A stretch of DNA of 64,000 nucleotides from Rhizaria sp. SCN 62-66 (GCA_001724265.1 MEDY01000093.1:17984-81983); one strand, 5' to 3'; shown: positions 54,201 to 64,000, counted from the stretch's first letter. Numbers and translations: made by a program. The notes: generated by a model from the letters alone, not told the origin.

Positions 54201-57007
54201 TCCCCGTCACCGAGCACTACCTCCCCGAGCTTCTCGCGGCGACGGGCTACCGCCCGGACGCGCGCCACCGCCGCGCGCGCCCTGTTGAGGCGCACCAAGC
54301 CGCTGTTGCCGCGCTGCTTGCTGCCGAGAGCGCGACTGCCAAGGCCGCCAAGAAGGATGACGCAGCGCGCGCCGCGTGCCCCGGTGAAGGCGCTGTGCCC
54401 GTTGACGCCACCTCTGCCCGCTTTGGGTCAAACCGCGCACACTCTGCGATCGCAGCGATTCCCGATGACGACGATGGCGATGGTGCGAGCTACGACGCCA
54501 CGGCCACTGGCGCCGCGGGTGCGCCCGACACCGAACCCGACTCCGAGGAGGAAGCCGCCGCCGCCGCCGCCGCCGCTGGTGAGGCTGCGGAGGCTGAGAT
54601 CGTGCGGTATGACGTCGTGCGCGGCGCGTCCGGTCCGTTCTTCCGCTCCCCGCCCGCAGTCGCCGACGCCGCGGTCTCCTACCGCGACGACGCGCCGTCT
54701 GGACTGGACCTCGCGCTGGTTGAGGCCGCGGTCTGGCACGTCTGCCGCACGTTCGCTCTCCCGGCCGACGGCGCGGGCGGCGCTGTTCTGGTGTTCCTGC
54801 CCGGCGCGGGGGAGATCCAGGCCGTCGCGGACCGGCTCGACCGCGCGCTCGCCGCGGGACGTGAGGCCTCAACCGGGCTGTCGGTCCCGGCCGCGCGCGA
54901 GGTGATGGTGTTGCCGCTGCACGGTGCGATGCAGACTGCGCAGCAACGGCGCGTGTTTGACCGGCCGCCGCGCGGGGTGCGCAAGGTTGTTCTGACTACG
55001 AACATTGCCGAAACCTCCGTGACCGTGGATGATTGCGAGTATGTCATCGATACAGGCCGTGTGAAAGAAACGCAGCTCGACGCCGTGCGCCGTATGGCGA
55101 TGCTCGTCGACACGTGGTGCTCGCGCGCGAGCTGCAACCAGCGCCGTGGCCGTGCGGGACGCGTGCGCGCGGGTCACGTGTTCCGGCTGTTCACGCCACT
55201 GCGCTGGGAGGCGTTGCGCGCGCACCAGCTGCCCGAGATCCAGCGCGTGCTGCTTGATCACGTGTGTCTGCTGGTTAAGACGCTCAGGCTCGACGTGCTC
55301 GACGCCGCCGCCACCGACGCAAGCAAGATCTATACTGCCAAGGGCGGCAAGGACAAAGACAAGGACAAGGAGAAGGATAAGAGCAAGAGTAGCAGCAGCA
55401 GCAGCAGCAGCAGCAGTAATGGTGCGGTGACGGCGCGCGAGCGCGAGCAATTGCGCGCTGCATACGGCTCAGTAATGACAGTGCTGTTTGACTGCGTGGA
55501 GCCGCCGACGCCGGTGTCGGTTCAGGCGTCTTTGTCTGACCTCAAGCGGCTGGGCGCGATGACTGCGAGCGAAGCGCTGACTCCGCTTGGCGAGCTCTTG
55601 GCGCGGCTACCTGTGCAGAACACGCGCATCGGCAAGCTTCTCATCCTCGGTGCTGTGCTGCGGTGCGCGACCCCCGTTGCCGTCATCGCCGCCCTGGCCT
55701 CAGAGCGGTCGCCGTTTGTGGCGCCGATGGAGAAGCGCGCCGAGGCCAACGCGGCGCGCGCGCGCTTCGCGGTGCCTGGGTCTGATCACCTGACGCTGTG
55801 GCGCATGTTCCAGGCCTATGTGCGCGCCAAGCGGGGCGGGCGACGCGCGGCGGGCGAGTTCTGCCGTGACAACTTCCTCTCGCTGCTGACGCTGCAGACG
55901 GTGGAGAAGCTCGCGCAGCAGTACATGGACGCGTTGCGCGATGTCGGCATTGTGCCGCGGCCTCGTGGTGGCGCGCGCGGCGGGGGCATGGCGGCCGATA
56001 TCGACGCCCTCGTCGGGTCCGTCGCAGCGGTCAAGGCGATTAATCTTGACGGCGCGGTGACGGCCGCGGTCGAAGGCACGGCCAGCGAGCCCCCCGTCGC
56101 CGCTGCCGCCGTCACGCGTGCCGCAGCGAATACCGCACAGGTTCCCGCGCATGAGTTGCCGTCGTGGGACGCGAACTCGAGTGACTGGCGCGTGGTTCTA
56201 ACGACCGTGTGTGCGGGACTTTACCCCAATGTAGTCAAGATCAAGGCGCCGCCGGAGACGTACGTCAAGACAGCGCACGGCATGCTCCCGCGGCCGACGG
56301 ACCCGGCGCAGCTCAAGTTCTACCTCCGCACGTACACTAGCACCGCCGCCGGTCAGACCAGTACTGGCGACAGTGCGAGCGTGACGCCCGGTGGCGCTGG
56401 TGAGGACGACGGGTTCGAGGTCAGCGACGACGACGACGCGCGCGCAGACGCCGCCGTCGGCGACACCGGCGACGGCGCCGGCGATGATGGTGATAACAAT
56501 CCCACTACTAATGCAAACGCCGCGTCTTCGCCCGTGGTTGACGCCCGCGCCGCTGCCCGCGCTGAGCGCCGCGAGCGGCACGAGGCGGCCGTGGCGCGCG
56601 CGGCGCTTATCAAGGCGCAGGAGCTGGTTGACCGCGGCGGACGCGTGTTCGTGCACCCGCGCTCAGTGAACCACCGCACGCGGGGCTGGGAGTGCCCTTG
56701 GATGGTGTTCCTGCAGGTGATGCACACGAGCAAGGCGTATGTCATGGACTGCTCGGCGGCGAGCTCGTACGCGCTGCTGCTTTTTGGCGGCGCGCTGAGG
56801 CTGCGGCACGGCGGGCAGGTCGTCACCGTGGACGACTGGATCCGGCTGCGGCCCAACGGCGGCAAGGTCGCGGTGCTGGTGAGGCAGTTACGCGCCGAGT
56901 TAGACCGTGTTTTGGCGCATCTGATCGCGCGGCCTGGGGATACGGCGCTGCTTGAGTCGCCCGTGCTTGAGGCGATCACGTCGCTGCTTCGCGGCAACGG
57001 CTACTAA
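51203..57007 (+). CDS. DEVH-box RNA helicase of the DHX57/DHX29 type
   Basis: 1,934 residues, single exon, TAA stop. The N-terminal region (about 51400-51880; RLPMLVLQEYCKGKKIPRPNVTL ... FYAQREAEEMTALLVLYQL) resembles the dsRNA-binding-like domain of DHX57/DHX29. The helicase core has motif I GETGCGKSTQ (about 53068), TQPRRISA, DEVHER (about 53380), SAT, TTNIAETSVTVDD and QRRGRAGR (about 55140). The winged-helix, ratchet and OB-fold regions follow. The core is broken after the first RecA domain by a ~350-residue insertion with two Lys/Asp (KKDKKDKK) blocks and Ser tracts, and by a second Lys/Ser tract (55345-55430). Homologues act in translation or RNA surveillance. DHX36 is less likely given the N-terminus. 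Confidence 0.85.
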   Translation: MSKKPGGSSGPVAASASTGAGAKGAGGKGSATAAAPATGAAVGGDDWKPVGKKKLKLLFGGIARSSKARVIGDWEVQEWQRLPMLVLQEYCKGKKIPRPNVTLCRVSRYNPTFKQEKQEGEEDDEDEDEDESERSDGSEDESAAAPAAWEYKPYDPNANAGPPRRYRARVRLPDPKRPEKDIIVETHEAFYAQREAEEMTALLVLYQLQPTLPHEKTLPSPFKERWLAMRGAAPPVRAASQFLTQAAQKQHAENKRVARLRVERAREARLQRALDRYASVAMSDPVRRHLEQLLRTIAVLRRGARPHDLAPSSSALVPAGGAGDAARAGVVARALQARLAAEGWSSGDARAAATHTVALAAPATLAQAAIDAAKDANAVTANKHRFGAGVALGEVSTGLELLLEAAVNRLVLEVPESRLPQRYDPRGQQLEVLNHNTTSAGTDTSDTSSLGGDGTPTGTVAGSVEKAVKLGELTADQMRRLRTHVATLRRHAVGDETDFGLGLYDDDNPDDADKDDINDANDDDDEDGAGPEGKGRNGNVSNHGSRGPRGRGGGGGNPFARFLPSAPGRLSAALAEEEEAKRRGSSAWADMQAARARLPSMQQREGVLAAIRANQVMVLTGETGCGKSTQLPQMVLDDAVARGSGGDVLIMCTQPRRISAVGLAERVAAERAEKCGDVVGYQVRMDNCTSARTRLVFATTGVLLRQLVAMAHDAVPLRGLTHLFIDEVHERSVEIDFLLLVLKKVLPRRPDLRVVLMSATVNAEAFQRYFTTEGMMIPPKELLARAAAANGNSGASLTEGGGDDEEDDGGVGDGGKKDKKDKKEKKDKDDKKDKKDKKDSKESDQPESATAATATIAATTDSGDGKKDKKDKKDKDDKKDKKDKKDSAAAKPAAASGVGSAFDAFFGDDDDDAAATPVAITPAAAAAAAAAKESKSTALVPPAKPAKEYRSNNSSSSSSGSSSSGSSSGSGSSSWQPSSAFLPLPARLTCPIVHVPGRTFPVTEHYLPELLAATGYRPDARHRRARPVEAHQAAVAALLAAESATAKAAKKDDAARAACPGEGAVPVDATSARFGSNRAHSAIAAIPDDDDGDGASYDATATGAAGAPDTEPDSEEEAAAAAAAAGEAAEAEIVRYDVVRGASGPFFRSPPAVADAAVSYRDDAPSGLDLALVEAAVWHVCRTFALPADGAGGAVLVFLPGAGEIQAVADRLDRALAAGREASTGLSVPAAREVMVLPLHGAMQTAQQRRVFDRPPRGVRKVVLTTNIAETSVTVDDCEYVIDTGRVKETQLDAVRRMAMLVDTWCSRASCNQRRGRAGRVRAGHVFRLFTPLRWEALRAHQLPEIQRVLLDHVCLLVKTLRLDVLDAAATDASKIYTAKGGKDKDKDKEKDKSKSSSSSSSSSSNGAVTAREREQLRAAYGSVMTVLFDCVEPPTPVSVQASLSDLKRLGAMTASEALTPLGELLARLPVQNTRIGKLLILGAVLRCATPVAVIAALASERSPFVAPMEKRAEANAARARFAVPGSDHLTLWRMFQAYVRAKRGGRRAAGEFCRDNFLSLLTLQTVEKLAQQYMDALRDVGIVPRPRGGARGGGMAADIDALVGSVAAVKAINLDGAVTAAVEGTASEPPVAAAAVTRAAANTAQVPAHELPSWDANSSDWRVVLTTVCAGLYPNVVKIKAPPETYVKTAHGMLPRPTDPAQLKFYLRTYTSTAAGQTSTGDSASVTPGGAGEDDGFEVSDDDDARADAAVGDTGDGAGDDGDNNPTTNANAASSPVVDARAAARAERRERHEAAVARAALIKAQELVDRGGRVFVHPRSVNHRTRGWECPWMVFLQVMHTSKAYVMDCSAASSYALLLFGGALRLRHGGQVVTVDDWIRLRPNGGKVAVLVRQLRAELDRVLAHLIARPGDTALLESPVLEAITSLLRGNGY

Positions 57008-57244
57008 GTGAATGAGCGAGTGAGCCGACGAGATGGATGTCGATACGAGTTTCGTTGTGTTGTGATAAGCTGATCAGATTAATTGGGATATAAGAGTGGT
57101 AGTTTGGGTCATTAGATACAGAGTTGTTTTATTGTTGTGTTCGTGCGATTGAACGAGTTTTTGTATTGAAATGGTACATGTATCAACAAAATAGTGATGA
57201 AATAAAGAAGACTACGTAGGAAAGTGTAAATGTGGCGAGATGGA

Positions 57245-58184
57245 TCACTGGAAGCGCGAGCGCTTGACTTGATTATTGGGGTTAAAACCGCCGCCATTGC
57301 TGTTATTGTTGTAGCCGCCGGGGCCGGGGCGCTGGTACTGTCCCTGCTGGCCCTGGCCCTGACCTTGGCCTTGATAAGGAGGCCGCTGGAAGCCACCTTG
57401 TTGCTGCTGCATCTGCTGCATCTGTTGTTGCTGTTGCTGCGCGGCGGCCGCGGCGGCGCCCGGGTGCGTCTGCAACGCGGTGGGCATCAGGCCCGCCCCC
57501 TGCGCGGCGGCGTGAAACGTTGGCACCTTCTCATCAGACCCGGGGGCAAACTGCTGCCGCAGCGCGAGTTGGTGCTGGCAGTACGCGCGCCAAGTCCGCT
57601 CGTCGAACCCGTAGTTGAAGTAGTCCGTGCGGTCCGCGCCGGGGCGGCGCCACGGCGCGTCGTCAAACTGCGCGAAGTCGAGGTCGAAGACGCTGTCGTC
57701 GGCGTCGGGCAGCCCGCTCGCGGCGGCGGCGGACTTGGCAGCGGCGGCGGAGGCGGCGGCGGTCGCGGCGGCCGCGGCGGTCGCGGCCTCCTGCTCGGCT
57801 GTCTTGAGCACTGCGGCGGGGCGGCGCTTCGAAGGCGTAATGGCGGCGGCGGAGCCGGGCGCAGGGGCTGTGAGAATGACGTTGAAATCGTCGTCGTCTT
57901 CATCTTCTTCCTCTTCGGACTCCTCCTCGGACTCGGACTCGTCCACAACGCCGCTCACGGGCGCCGCGCCGGGGGCTGCATCCAATGCTCCGGGAGCCGC
58001 AGCGTCGCTGCATAAGGGAAACAAAGACGTGGGTACGTGGTGAGATAAGGCAAAGTGAAAGCAGGCTTACGGATGTGGGGATAGGGTCTGGCAAGAAGTG
58101 GGGATAGACGTACCTGGGGGTATCGGCAGCAGCGCCACTGCTGCCATAGAGAGACGCGAACTCGTCGTTCTGCCCACGATCCAT
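57245..58184 (-). CDS. FIP1L1: Pre-mRNA polyadenylation factor FIP1
   Basis: Two exons: 58184-58114 (donor GTACGTC, phase 2) and 58007-57245 (acceptor TTATGCAG), 277 residues, TGA stop. Order: short N-terminus, acidic stretch (ESEEESEEEEDEDDDD) expected to contact poly(A) polymerase, an Ala-rich spacer, the diagnostic Fip1 motif (DLDFAQFDDAPWRRPGADRTDYFNYGF ... TWRAYCQHQ), and a Gln/Gly/Asn-rich tail ending KRSRFQ. It is part of the CPSF 3'-end processing complex. The Fip1 motif is fully conserved and length is like yeast Fip1 (327). Confidence 0.93.
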
Positions 58185-58541
58185 TTTAAAAAAAATAGTA
58201 TGTCGTGTTCGTGTTCTATTACTAGTCGCCGTGTGATTTCCTGATGACGGACTATAGAGCTCGAAATCGGGGTTTCAAAAGTGCCTGATCATCTGGCCGC
58301 TCGAGAAAACGGACCTCGCGCCTCCCATGGTGAGATTTCATGTGAAGTCGGCAAAATCAACTCCACAGACTTGAAATTGTGTGGTTCTTCACTAAATTGT
58401 GTATTTATAAGTATTTTATCAACTAATATATCATGTTCGTCTATCTAGATAGACCTTCATATCTGACTTATTCCCTCGTTGCGCCAATGCATCTCCGTAA
58501 CTCAGCTTAGCCGCTAGCTTAGAGCTCAAATCAGCTCGAAC
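58185..58541. other. Intergenic
   Basis: 5' flank of FIP1 and 3' flank of GPN2. AT-rich; nothing recognised. Confidence 0.55.
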
Positions 58542-60211
58542 TCAGCCCTTGGTCTTGTCGTGAATCTGAAGCCCGCCCAAACGGTTCACAAGCGCCACAG
58601 CCGCCGCCGCACCCTCCGGCGCAATGCCAGTCGCAGCAGATGCAGACTCAAAGGCACCGCCAGCTTCAGCCGCGTCCGCCGCCGCAGCCGCAGCCGCTGC
58701 CACTGCCAGCGCTGCCGCCGCCGCTGCATTGGCAGAATCCGTGGCCGCGCGGATCGCCGCCGCCTCGGCCTCCTTTTCCGCCTTGCTCATCAGCAGCGGC
58801 TTACTGTCCGCTGCCGCAGCAGTCCCTGCCTCGTTACTATGGTTGGATTCAGACGGTGCGAGTGATGCGGCGGCTTGGTCGTAGCCGAAGACGAGGTCCG
58901 CGAGCGCTGCAGAGGACGCGTAATCAGCGAACGCGTCGCCGGCCCGTACACCGGCGACTTCTAAGGGGGAAACTGTAGCCAGGTCGACACCACGGAACAT
59001 ATAGCCATTGGCGCGGTCAATGGCGACCAACAACCGGTGCATAGCGGCCTTGTCGGTCACCGAGAGCGGGCGGAACGAAACCAACGAGTAGTCTATAACA
59101 TATTGAAGAGATATCGACATATACATCAAAACACAAAGAAAACAAAACATAATAAAGTAGATGGTAAGGTTTTGATGTGATTGCCACAAATATGATTGAA
59201 CATTTTCTCGGTATCACTTTTCATATCAAAAGAGCGGTACATTTGGTGTGACGTACTGTGGATGAGGTCCGCGATGGCTTTGTTAAGCCGGCGGTGGCCG
59301 CGGATGGCACGGCGCACGCGGCGTTCACGCGCAATAGCGGGATCCTCCTGTTTTTTCTGTTTATCACGAGCTCCGCCCTCGTTATCTTCATAGTCATCGT
59401 TATCGCTTTCCCCAGTGTCGCTGTCGCTGTCGCTGTCCGCGTCGCCGCTCTCCGCGTCGTCATCTTCGTCCTCGCCATCATCATCATCGTCGGCGGCGTT
59501 GTTGTCACTGGAATCGCGGTGCATGGCAGAGATATCGTTGCGCTCGCTCTTGTTCGCGTACTTACCGAGCTTCTTAGTCTTTCCGACAAGGTGAAACGGG
59601 TCGATAAGCCGCGTGAGAAAGCGTAGATCGAGCACTTCAGTGTAAAAGTCAAGCCGGAAAGGGAGCCGGCCCAGCGCGGGCGCAAGGTCGACCTTAGACA
59701 GCACGTTAACGTGGGGGAGTTCGAGGTGGCACATGACTGAGAGCGACATGAGCAGCGCTGAGATAAAGTTGGCAGGATCTGCGCAGAGGTGCACGTCAGC
59801 TAAGTGAACTGCAACGGGGCGGAATCCCCAGTCTTGCTGCATCTGCGTCACCACGGAGCGCAACGCGGCATTGTGCGTGTACAGCTCGGCCTGACCGGGG
59901 AAGTCAAACAAGATGTACTTGTCTTCGAAGGGCCGCAGGCGAGCGCGGAGGAGGTCCATGTTCTTCTCGAGCCATTCGACGCAGAAGATGAGCGCGCCGT
60001 TGGGTCCCAGTCCGTGCTCGCGCATGACGTCGTCGACGGTGATGAGCTCGGTGACCGAGAGCGCGGCTGTGTACTGAAGCGACTCGTTCGCGGGGTCTAG
60101 GTTCACGATGACGGCTTCGCGGCCAATCGCCTTCATGAACTGCTGCATCGCGTTGCAGTACGTCGACTTGCCCGCGCCGGGCGCGCCTACCACAATCTGG
60201 CAGAAAGACAT
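58542..60211 (-). CDS. GPN2: GPN-loop GTPase 2
   Basis: Two exons: 60211-59257 (donor GTACGTC, phase 1) and 59092-58542 (acceptor TGTTATAG), 501 residues (human 310), TGA stop. Family role: cytoplasmic assembly and nuclear import of RNA polymerase II. G1 is GAPGAGKST near the N-terminus, followed by NLDPANE, the GPN insertion (GLGPNGAL), DFPGQAELYT and LSKVDL. The spliced C-terminal block YSLVSFRPLSVTDKAAMHRLLVAIDRANGYMF is the GPN2-type end. Extra length comes from an Asp/Ser-rich insertion (about 59520-59370) and an Ala-rich C-terminal extension. Confidence 0.92.
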
Positions 60212-61322
60212 CCGCTGAAGGGTTTAGTGTGCGTACAGTCCAGTGGGAACAGAAAAGGCTGAGCAGCGGAGGGATTCGCAAGCGCGAAACAGATAAGTTC
60301 GTGAGCACTCGGGTCTGCAAGCAAGGTCCGCACTTGGAGGGGAAGTAAATCTCTGCAGACAATATTATTACGGGGCCAAAGGTATATAACGCGTTATGTT
60401 TAAGAAATAGTATTTGATTGCTATTCAACGGCGAAGGTGGACAACACGGAAGTGAGCCGTGAAAAGCCGATCTCCTCTCTGTTTCTTTCCTCGCCGGTGG
60501 GGCCGAAAAAAGGCGGGCAGGCGCACACTCCTTGCTTGCGGTCAGCCTCAAGTGTGGATTTGGAAATATCTAGCGCCGCGATTGAGCCCTGGGGAAATTG
60601 TCCGACACTTGCAACGGTGCGGGTCTCTACCAAACTTGGCTGACGCGCCGTTTGCGGGTCGCTGGAGCATTCTGACGCGGGTGGGAGGCCCGTCGAGGTG
60701 ACGTCACAACATGATCTCAGAGCTGTGGCCTCCACGAAGCATGTGCCTTTCAGGCGGGGCGCTCGCGCGGCCGCTGCGGCACCATGGCGCGCGGATAATT
60801 AATATATGAAGTAAAGTGTCTATTTATGTGCTGTATAGTGTTGGTTGCATGCCGCCCTGATGACCATGCGCGCGGCATGGGCATGATTCTTGAACGCTCC
60901 CCGACTGACCAATGCCTTTCTCCTCGCCCATTGCATTTTGTTCCTGCGTCCTTTTCCTGTACTACATTCAGGTCGTTCAACACTCCCAAGCCTTTGCATT
61001 TTGCTGAAAGTTATTGGCTGCGCTTGCTTTGACTCCTGGTGGTCATTTCTGATACCCCTAGGCCCGAGCGGAGAATCACGCCTCCAAGCAGCCTCGTCTG
61101 CCTCGTGCCTTTCAAGCCCACCACGCCTGCGCGCGTCGCTCCTGTCTCTCCCCGGCACACAGTTCCAGCCCCACGCCAGCCACGAGAGCCCCCGTGCGGT
61201 CCCGCCTTACCCCCTGCTCTGCGTTTGCACTTCATTTTCAGCGCCCCCCTCTTCCCTCCTCTCCATCCCACTTTTTTACCCCTAAACACACACACACCAC
61301 ACCTTTCTTCTGACCGACGACG
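60212..61322. other. Divergent intergenic region with a GC-rich island
   Basis: Between GPN2 (-) and PPEF (+). A GC-rich island at about 60430-60790 stands in AT-rich DNA but shows no convincing reading frame or known RNA. The 5' leader of PPEF (61070-61320) is pyrimidine-rich. Confidence 0.45.
60698..60707. promoter_or_regulatory. CRE-like palindrome GTGACGTCAC
   Basis: A perfect 10-bp palindrome containing TGACGTCA, the classical bZIP (CREB/ATF) site, in the divergent GPN2/PPEF spacer. One such site may occur by chance; function is inferred. Confidence 0.35.
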
Positions 61323-63416
61323 ATGCCGCGCGCCCGCTACGTGGCTCCCACGCCGCGCTCGGCGCTGCAGCTCACCCCCGATGAGCTCGCCCGTCTCCAC
61401 TCGGCGTTCAAAACCTCCGTGGCCAAAATCGTCTCATCAAAGCGCATGTGGGCTCAGCTGTGGACCGAGCTCGATAAGGCGGAAGAAACCGACATCCGCT
61501 CCAAGTTCGAGCTCAAGCGCGACATCCTCCAGGCCGTGGGCGCGCTTAAGGCCTCGGGGCTGCCCGCCGCGGCGCCCTCACCCGCGCCCGCCGGCGTGGG
61601 CTGCTCTGGCGCGACTCTGGACGGCGACGGACGCCTCGTCGCACTTACAGACGACATGGCGCGCCGCCGCCGCTCGTTCGCGCGCAAGACGGTCGACGCC
61701 AACGTCTGCGACTTGGACATCTACAACGACATCCCGGGCGTCGGGCTCCACTTCCTCTGGGATTTGACCCACTCGCAGCACACGGCGCGCCAGCGCATCA
61801 AGGTCCACCCGACCCACGGCCGCAATACGCAAGACTTCGAGATCGCGCGTTTGCCGCCGCTTACCGACACAGAGCCGCTAACGCTCGAGTGGGTCGAGCT
61901 CATGATCTCGGAGTTCAAGCAAGAGCGCGTGCTCGCGTACAACGACGCGTTCCAGATCGTGCGCCGCGCCGCCGCGACCTTCATCCGTGAGCCCAACGTT
62001 GTGCCCGTCAAGGTCCCGCGTGGCCAGTCCATCGCCGTCGTCGGCGATCTTCACGGACAGCTTGACGACCTGCTGATGATCTTCCGCGAGGCCGGGAAGC
62101 CGTCCGAGGGCAACCGCGTGCTCTTCAACGGTGATTTCGTCGACCGCGGTGCCTACTCGTGCGAGATCGTCCTCACGCTTTTCGCCTACCGCGCTCTGTA
62201 CCCGCATTTCCTGTTCCTTAACCGCGGCAACCACGAGTGCGCCGACATGAACTCTGTAGACGGTTTCCAGCGCGAATGCGAGGCCAAGTACGACACGGCG
62301 TTGTACACACTCTTCAACCACGTCTTCGCCGCGCTGCCCATCGCGCATCTCGTCTCGGTCGGCCAACAGCGCGTGTTTGTGGTCCACGCCGGTCTGTCGT
62401 TTAAGGACGTGACGATCGCGGACGTCAACGCGGAGAACCGGTACCAGCTCGTCTTCCCGATGAACTCGATCCTGCAAGACCTGCTCTGGTCCGACCCCTA
62501 CGACGGCATGGGACGCGTCGTCTCCAAACGCGGCGCCGGGTGCCAGTTCGGCGCCGACGTCGCCGCACGCTTCCTCGTCAAGAACAACATCCATCTCATC
62601 ATCCGCTCACACGAGTGCGAGGACAACGGCTTTGCACTGTGGTTTGAGAACAGGCTGTACACGATCTTTTCAGCCTCGGACTATTGCGGTGACTCGAACA
62701 ACTACGGCGCCTTTTGCGTGCTGTCCGACGCCCCAGCGCCGCAGATCCGCGTCTACATGGCGCGCAAGCAAGTGCTGCACTACGCCGACCGCATGCAGCG
62801 GCAGCGCCAGAGCATCATCTCACGCCTGCTCGTCCGCATCGTCGGCAAAATCGATGACATCGAACGCCGTCTGCTCGCGCTGGCCGAGAAGCGCGGCACA
62901 CCTGGCCGCGTGCCCCGCGCCGTGTGGTCGCACGTGCTGCAGGTTGAGCTCGCGATTGACGCGCCCTTCTCGCTCATCGCCACCCGACTGGGCGTGCCCG
63001 CGGCGTGCGTCGCGCGGTTCAGCACGCTGCTCGACGTGCGCCAGTGGGTCTCCCGCTTCCGCCCGCGCCTGCCCACGTCACCCGGCGGGCTGGCTGGGCT
63101 CAGCAAGGCGGATGATCTGCGTCGGCACCTCTCCGCGCTGTTGTTCGACCCCGCTTCGCCGTTCCGCGAGGGGCTCGAGGCGCTGTTCCTGCACTTCGAC
63201 GTGAACCGTGACGGGTCGATCACACCTGAGGAGTTCAAGGCGGGCGTGTCGGGCCTCATGAGTTACCTTGGCAAGCAGTATGATGAGGCCGCGATGGACG
63301 CGCTCGTGCTCGCGGTTGATGCTAACGAGGACGGTGAGATTGACTATAATGAGTTCTTCTCGGCGTTTGCGTACGGTGACGTCGATGTCGAGCGTGAGGT
63401 TCAGGTTGACACCTAA
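61323..63416 (+). CDS. PPEF/rdgC-type protein phosphatase with EF hands
   Basis: 697 residues, TAA stop, single exon. It is a Ser/Thr phosphatase of the PPP family joined to calcium-binding EF hands. Catalytic motifs GDLHGQ (about 62043), GDFVDRG, RGNHE, and the later HAGLSF and RSHE histidines are all intact, as is SASDYCG. An N-terminal ~200-residue region (helical, possibly calmodulin- or IQ-like) and a PPP-specific linker precede it. Near the C-terminus two complete EF loops are seen, DVNRDGSITPEEF and DANEDGEIDYNEF, so calcium regulation is expected. Animal PPEF acts in sensory cells; the role here is unknown. Confidence 0.9.
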   Translation: MPRARYVAPTPRSALQLTPDELARLHSAFKTSVAKIVSSKRMWAQLWTELDKAEETDIRSKFELKRDILQAVGALKASGLPAAAPSPAPAGVGCSGATLDGDGRLVALTDDMARRRRSFARKTVDANVCDLDIYNDIPGVGLHFLWDLTHSQHTARQRIKVHPTHGRNTQDFEIARLPPLTDTEPLTLEWVELMISEFKQERVLAYNDAFQIVRRAAATFIREPNVVPVKVPRGQSIAVVGDLHGQLDDLLMIFREAGKPSEGNRVLFNGDFVDRGAYSCEIVLTLFAYRALYPHFLFLNRGNHECADMNSVDGFQRECEAKYDTALYTLFNHVFAALPIAHLVSVGQQRVFVVHAGLSFKDVTIADVNAENRYQLVFPMNSILQDLLWSDPYDGMGRVVSKRGAGCQFGADVAARFLVKNNIHLIIRSHECEDNGFALWFENRLYTIFSASDYCGDSNNYGAFCVLSDAPAPQIRVYMARKQVLHYADRMQRQRQSIISRLLVRIVGKIDDIERRLLALAEKRGTPGRVPRAVWSHVLQVELAIDAPFSLIATRLGVPAACVARFSTLLDVRQWVSRFRPRLPTSPGGLAGLSKADDLRRHLSALLFDPASPFREGLEALFLHFDVNRDGSITPEEFKAGVSGLMSYLGKQYDEAAMDALVLAVDANEDGEIDYNEFFSAFAYGDVDVEREVQVDT

Positions 63417-63921
63417 CTCAGCAAGCGAGAAAAGAAAAAAAGTGATTATTTAAGCACAAGAAAAGTGCTCGCTCGCTCACTAAGAACACTGCAGCGCTGC
63501 TTTATGAAGTTCATAACTACTACAACGATTACCCTGATTTGACCTCCCCGTCTGCCCCCCCTCCCATTTCGCCATGTCTGTCTGACTCCGCCGCCTCGTC
63601 TCACTGACTCGACCTCGTGACTTCTCTCGTGAACGCATCTTTTCTGAAGCAAGTTCCCTCTGTCACTAATTCACCACACACTCACACACCCACACACATT
63701 CACAGGCCGCACCTCTGAACCCGTGCGGCCCACTGCCCCCCCTGCTGTGCTCCTTGACCACCGTGCTGTCTGTTGCTAACCGATAACTTCACATCTGCAT
63801 CTCAAACACACGGTGTCCGCACCTGTACCGCCGTATGATACGCGCTTATACTGCTTATCGCATGTCGCGACGCCCACCTTTGTCTGTCTTCCGTCTTCGT
63901 CTTTGTTTCTGTCCCTGTCTC

Positions 63922-63923
<2 letters not shown>
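63417..63923. other. 3' flank of PPEF, pyrimidine-rich
   Basis: CT- and CA-rich sequence after the stop; no gene is seen before the window end. Confidence 0.55.

Positions 63924-64000
<77 letters not shown>
63924..64000. repeat. GTCT tetranucleotide microsatellite (runs off the window)
   Basis: About 19 uninterrupted GTCT units to the last base. Because it sits exactly at the window end, the true length is unknown, and assembly collapse is possible. Confidence 0.95.

Noticed and set aside
59126-59256. Continuation of GPN2 exon 1 past 59257 in the unspliced frame
   Set aside because: AT-rich intron; splicing GTACGTC to TGTTATAG restores the conserved C-terminal GPN2 block.

Overview
This is nuclear DNA of a eukaryote. 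Genes carry GT-AG introns, and the set includes TOP1, eIF3h, FIP1, GPN2, ADAT2, a mitochondrial ribosomal protein and PPEF. Coding DNA is very GC-rich, with long Ala/Ser/Asp/Gln tracts, while flanks and introns are AT-rich. A sperm-tail PG-rich (SHIPPO) protein and a PPEF/rdgC phosphatase suggest a flagellated, probably free-living protist. No marker fixes the lineage; a GC-rich apusomonad-like or similar heterotrophic flagellate is a guess only.

Layout. 1-10 kb: the 3' part of a TKL-like kinase/pseudokinase and a giant mucolipin-like channel (+). 10-17.4 kb: an unrecognised gene, a GAS2-like CH protein and tRNA deaminase ADAT2 (-). 17.7-24.7 kb: a giant membrane-anchored protein of unknown function (+). 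25-28.4 kb: a WD40 protein (-) and a WBP2-like GRAM protein (+). 29-33 kb: a 71-residue membrane protein followed by a run of perfect hairpins, then TOP1 (+). 33.5-38 kb: urocanase and a SHIPPO protein (-). 38.4-46.3 kb: a sphingomyelin-synthase-like enzyme with giant disordered tails and a family II (DHH/DHHA2) pyrophosphatase-like protein (+). 47-50.6 kb: eIF3h (-) and mitochondrial uL29m (+) on a 249-bp divergent spacer. 51-57 kb: a DHX57/DHX29-type helicase (+). 57-60 kb: FIP1 and GPN2 (-). 61-63.4 kb: PPEF (+). The window ends in a GTCT microsatellite.

Two signals stand out. First, three genes contain a single in-frame TAG after which the same frame stays open, GC-rich and protein-like for 107-1806 further codons (in one case encoding the only C-terminal membrane anchor), while none of the 20 terminal stops I could assign is TAG (10 TAA, 10 TGA). 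This suggests UAG is a sense codon here. Second, the 1,067-nt second intron of eIF3h is four intron-like units joined head to tail through AG|GT junctions (zero-length exons, candidate recursive splice sites). Each unit carries one copy of an 81-nt element with the C box, D box and terminal stem of a box C/D snoRNA.

The genes are mostly unrelated housekeeping functions (RNA processing, translation, topology, lipid and amino-acid metabolism, signalling). The only functional pairing by position is eIF3h with uL29m. Nearly all introns start with GTACGT, an unusual 5' splice-site consensus.
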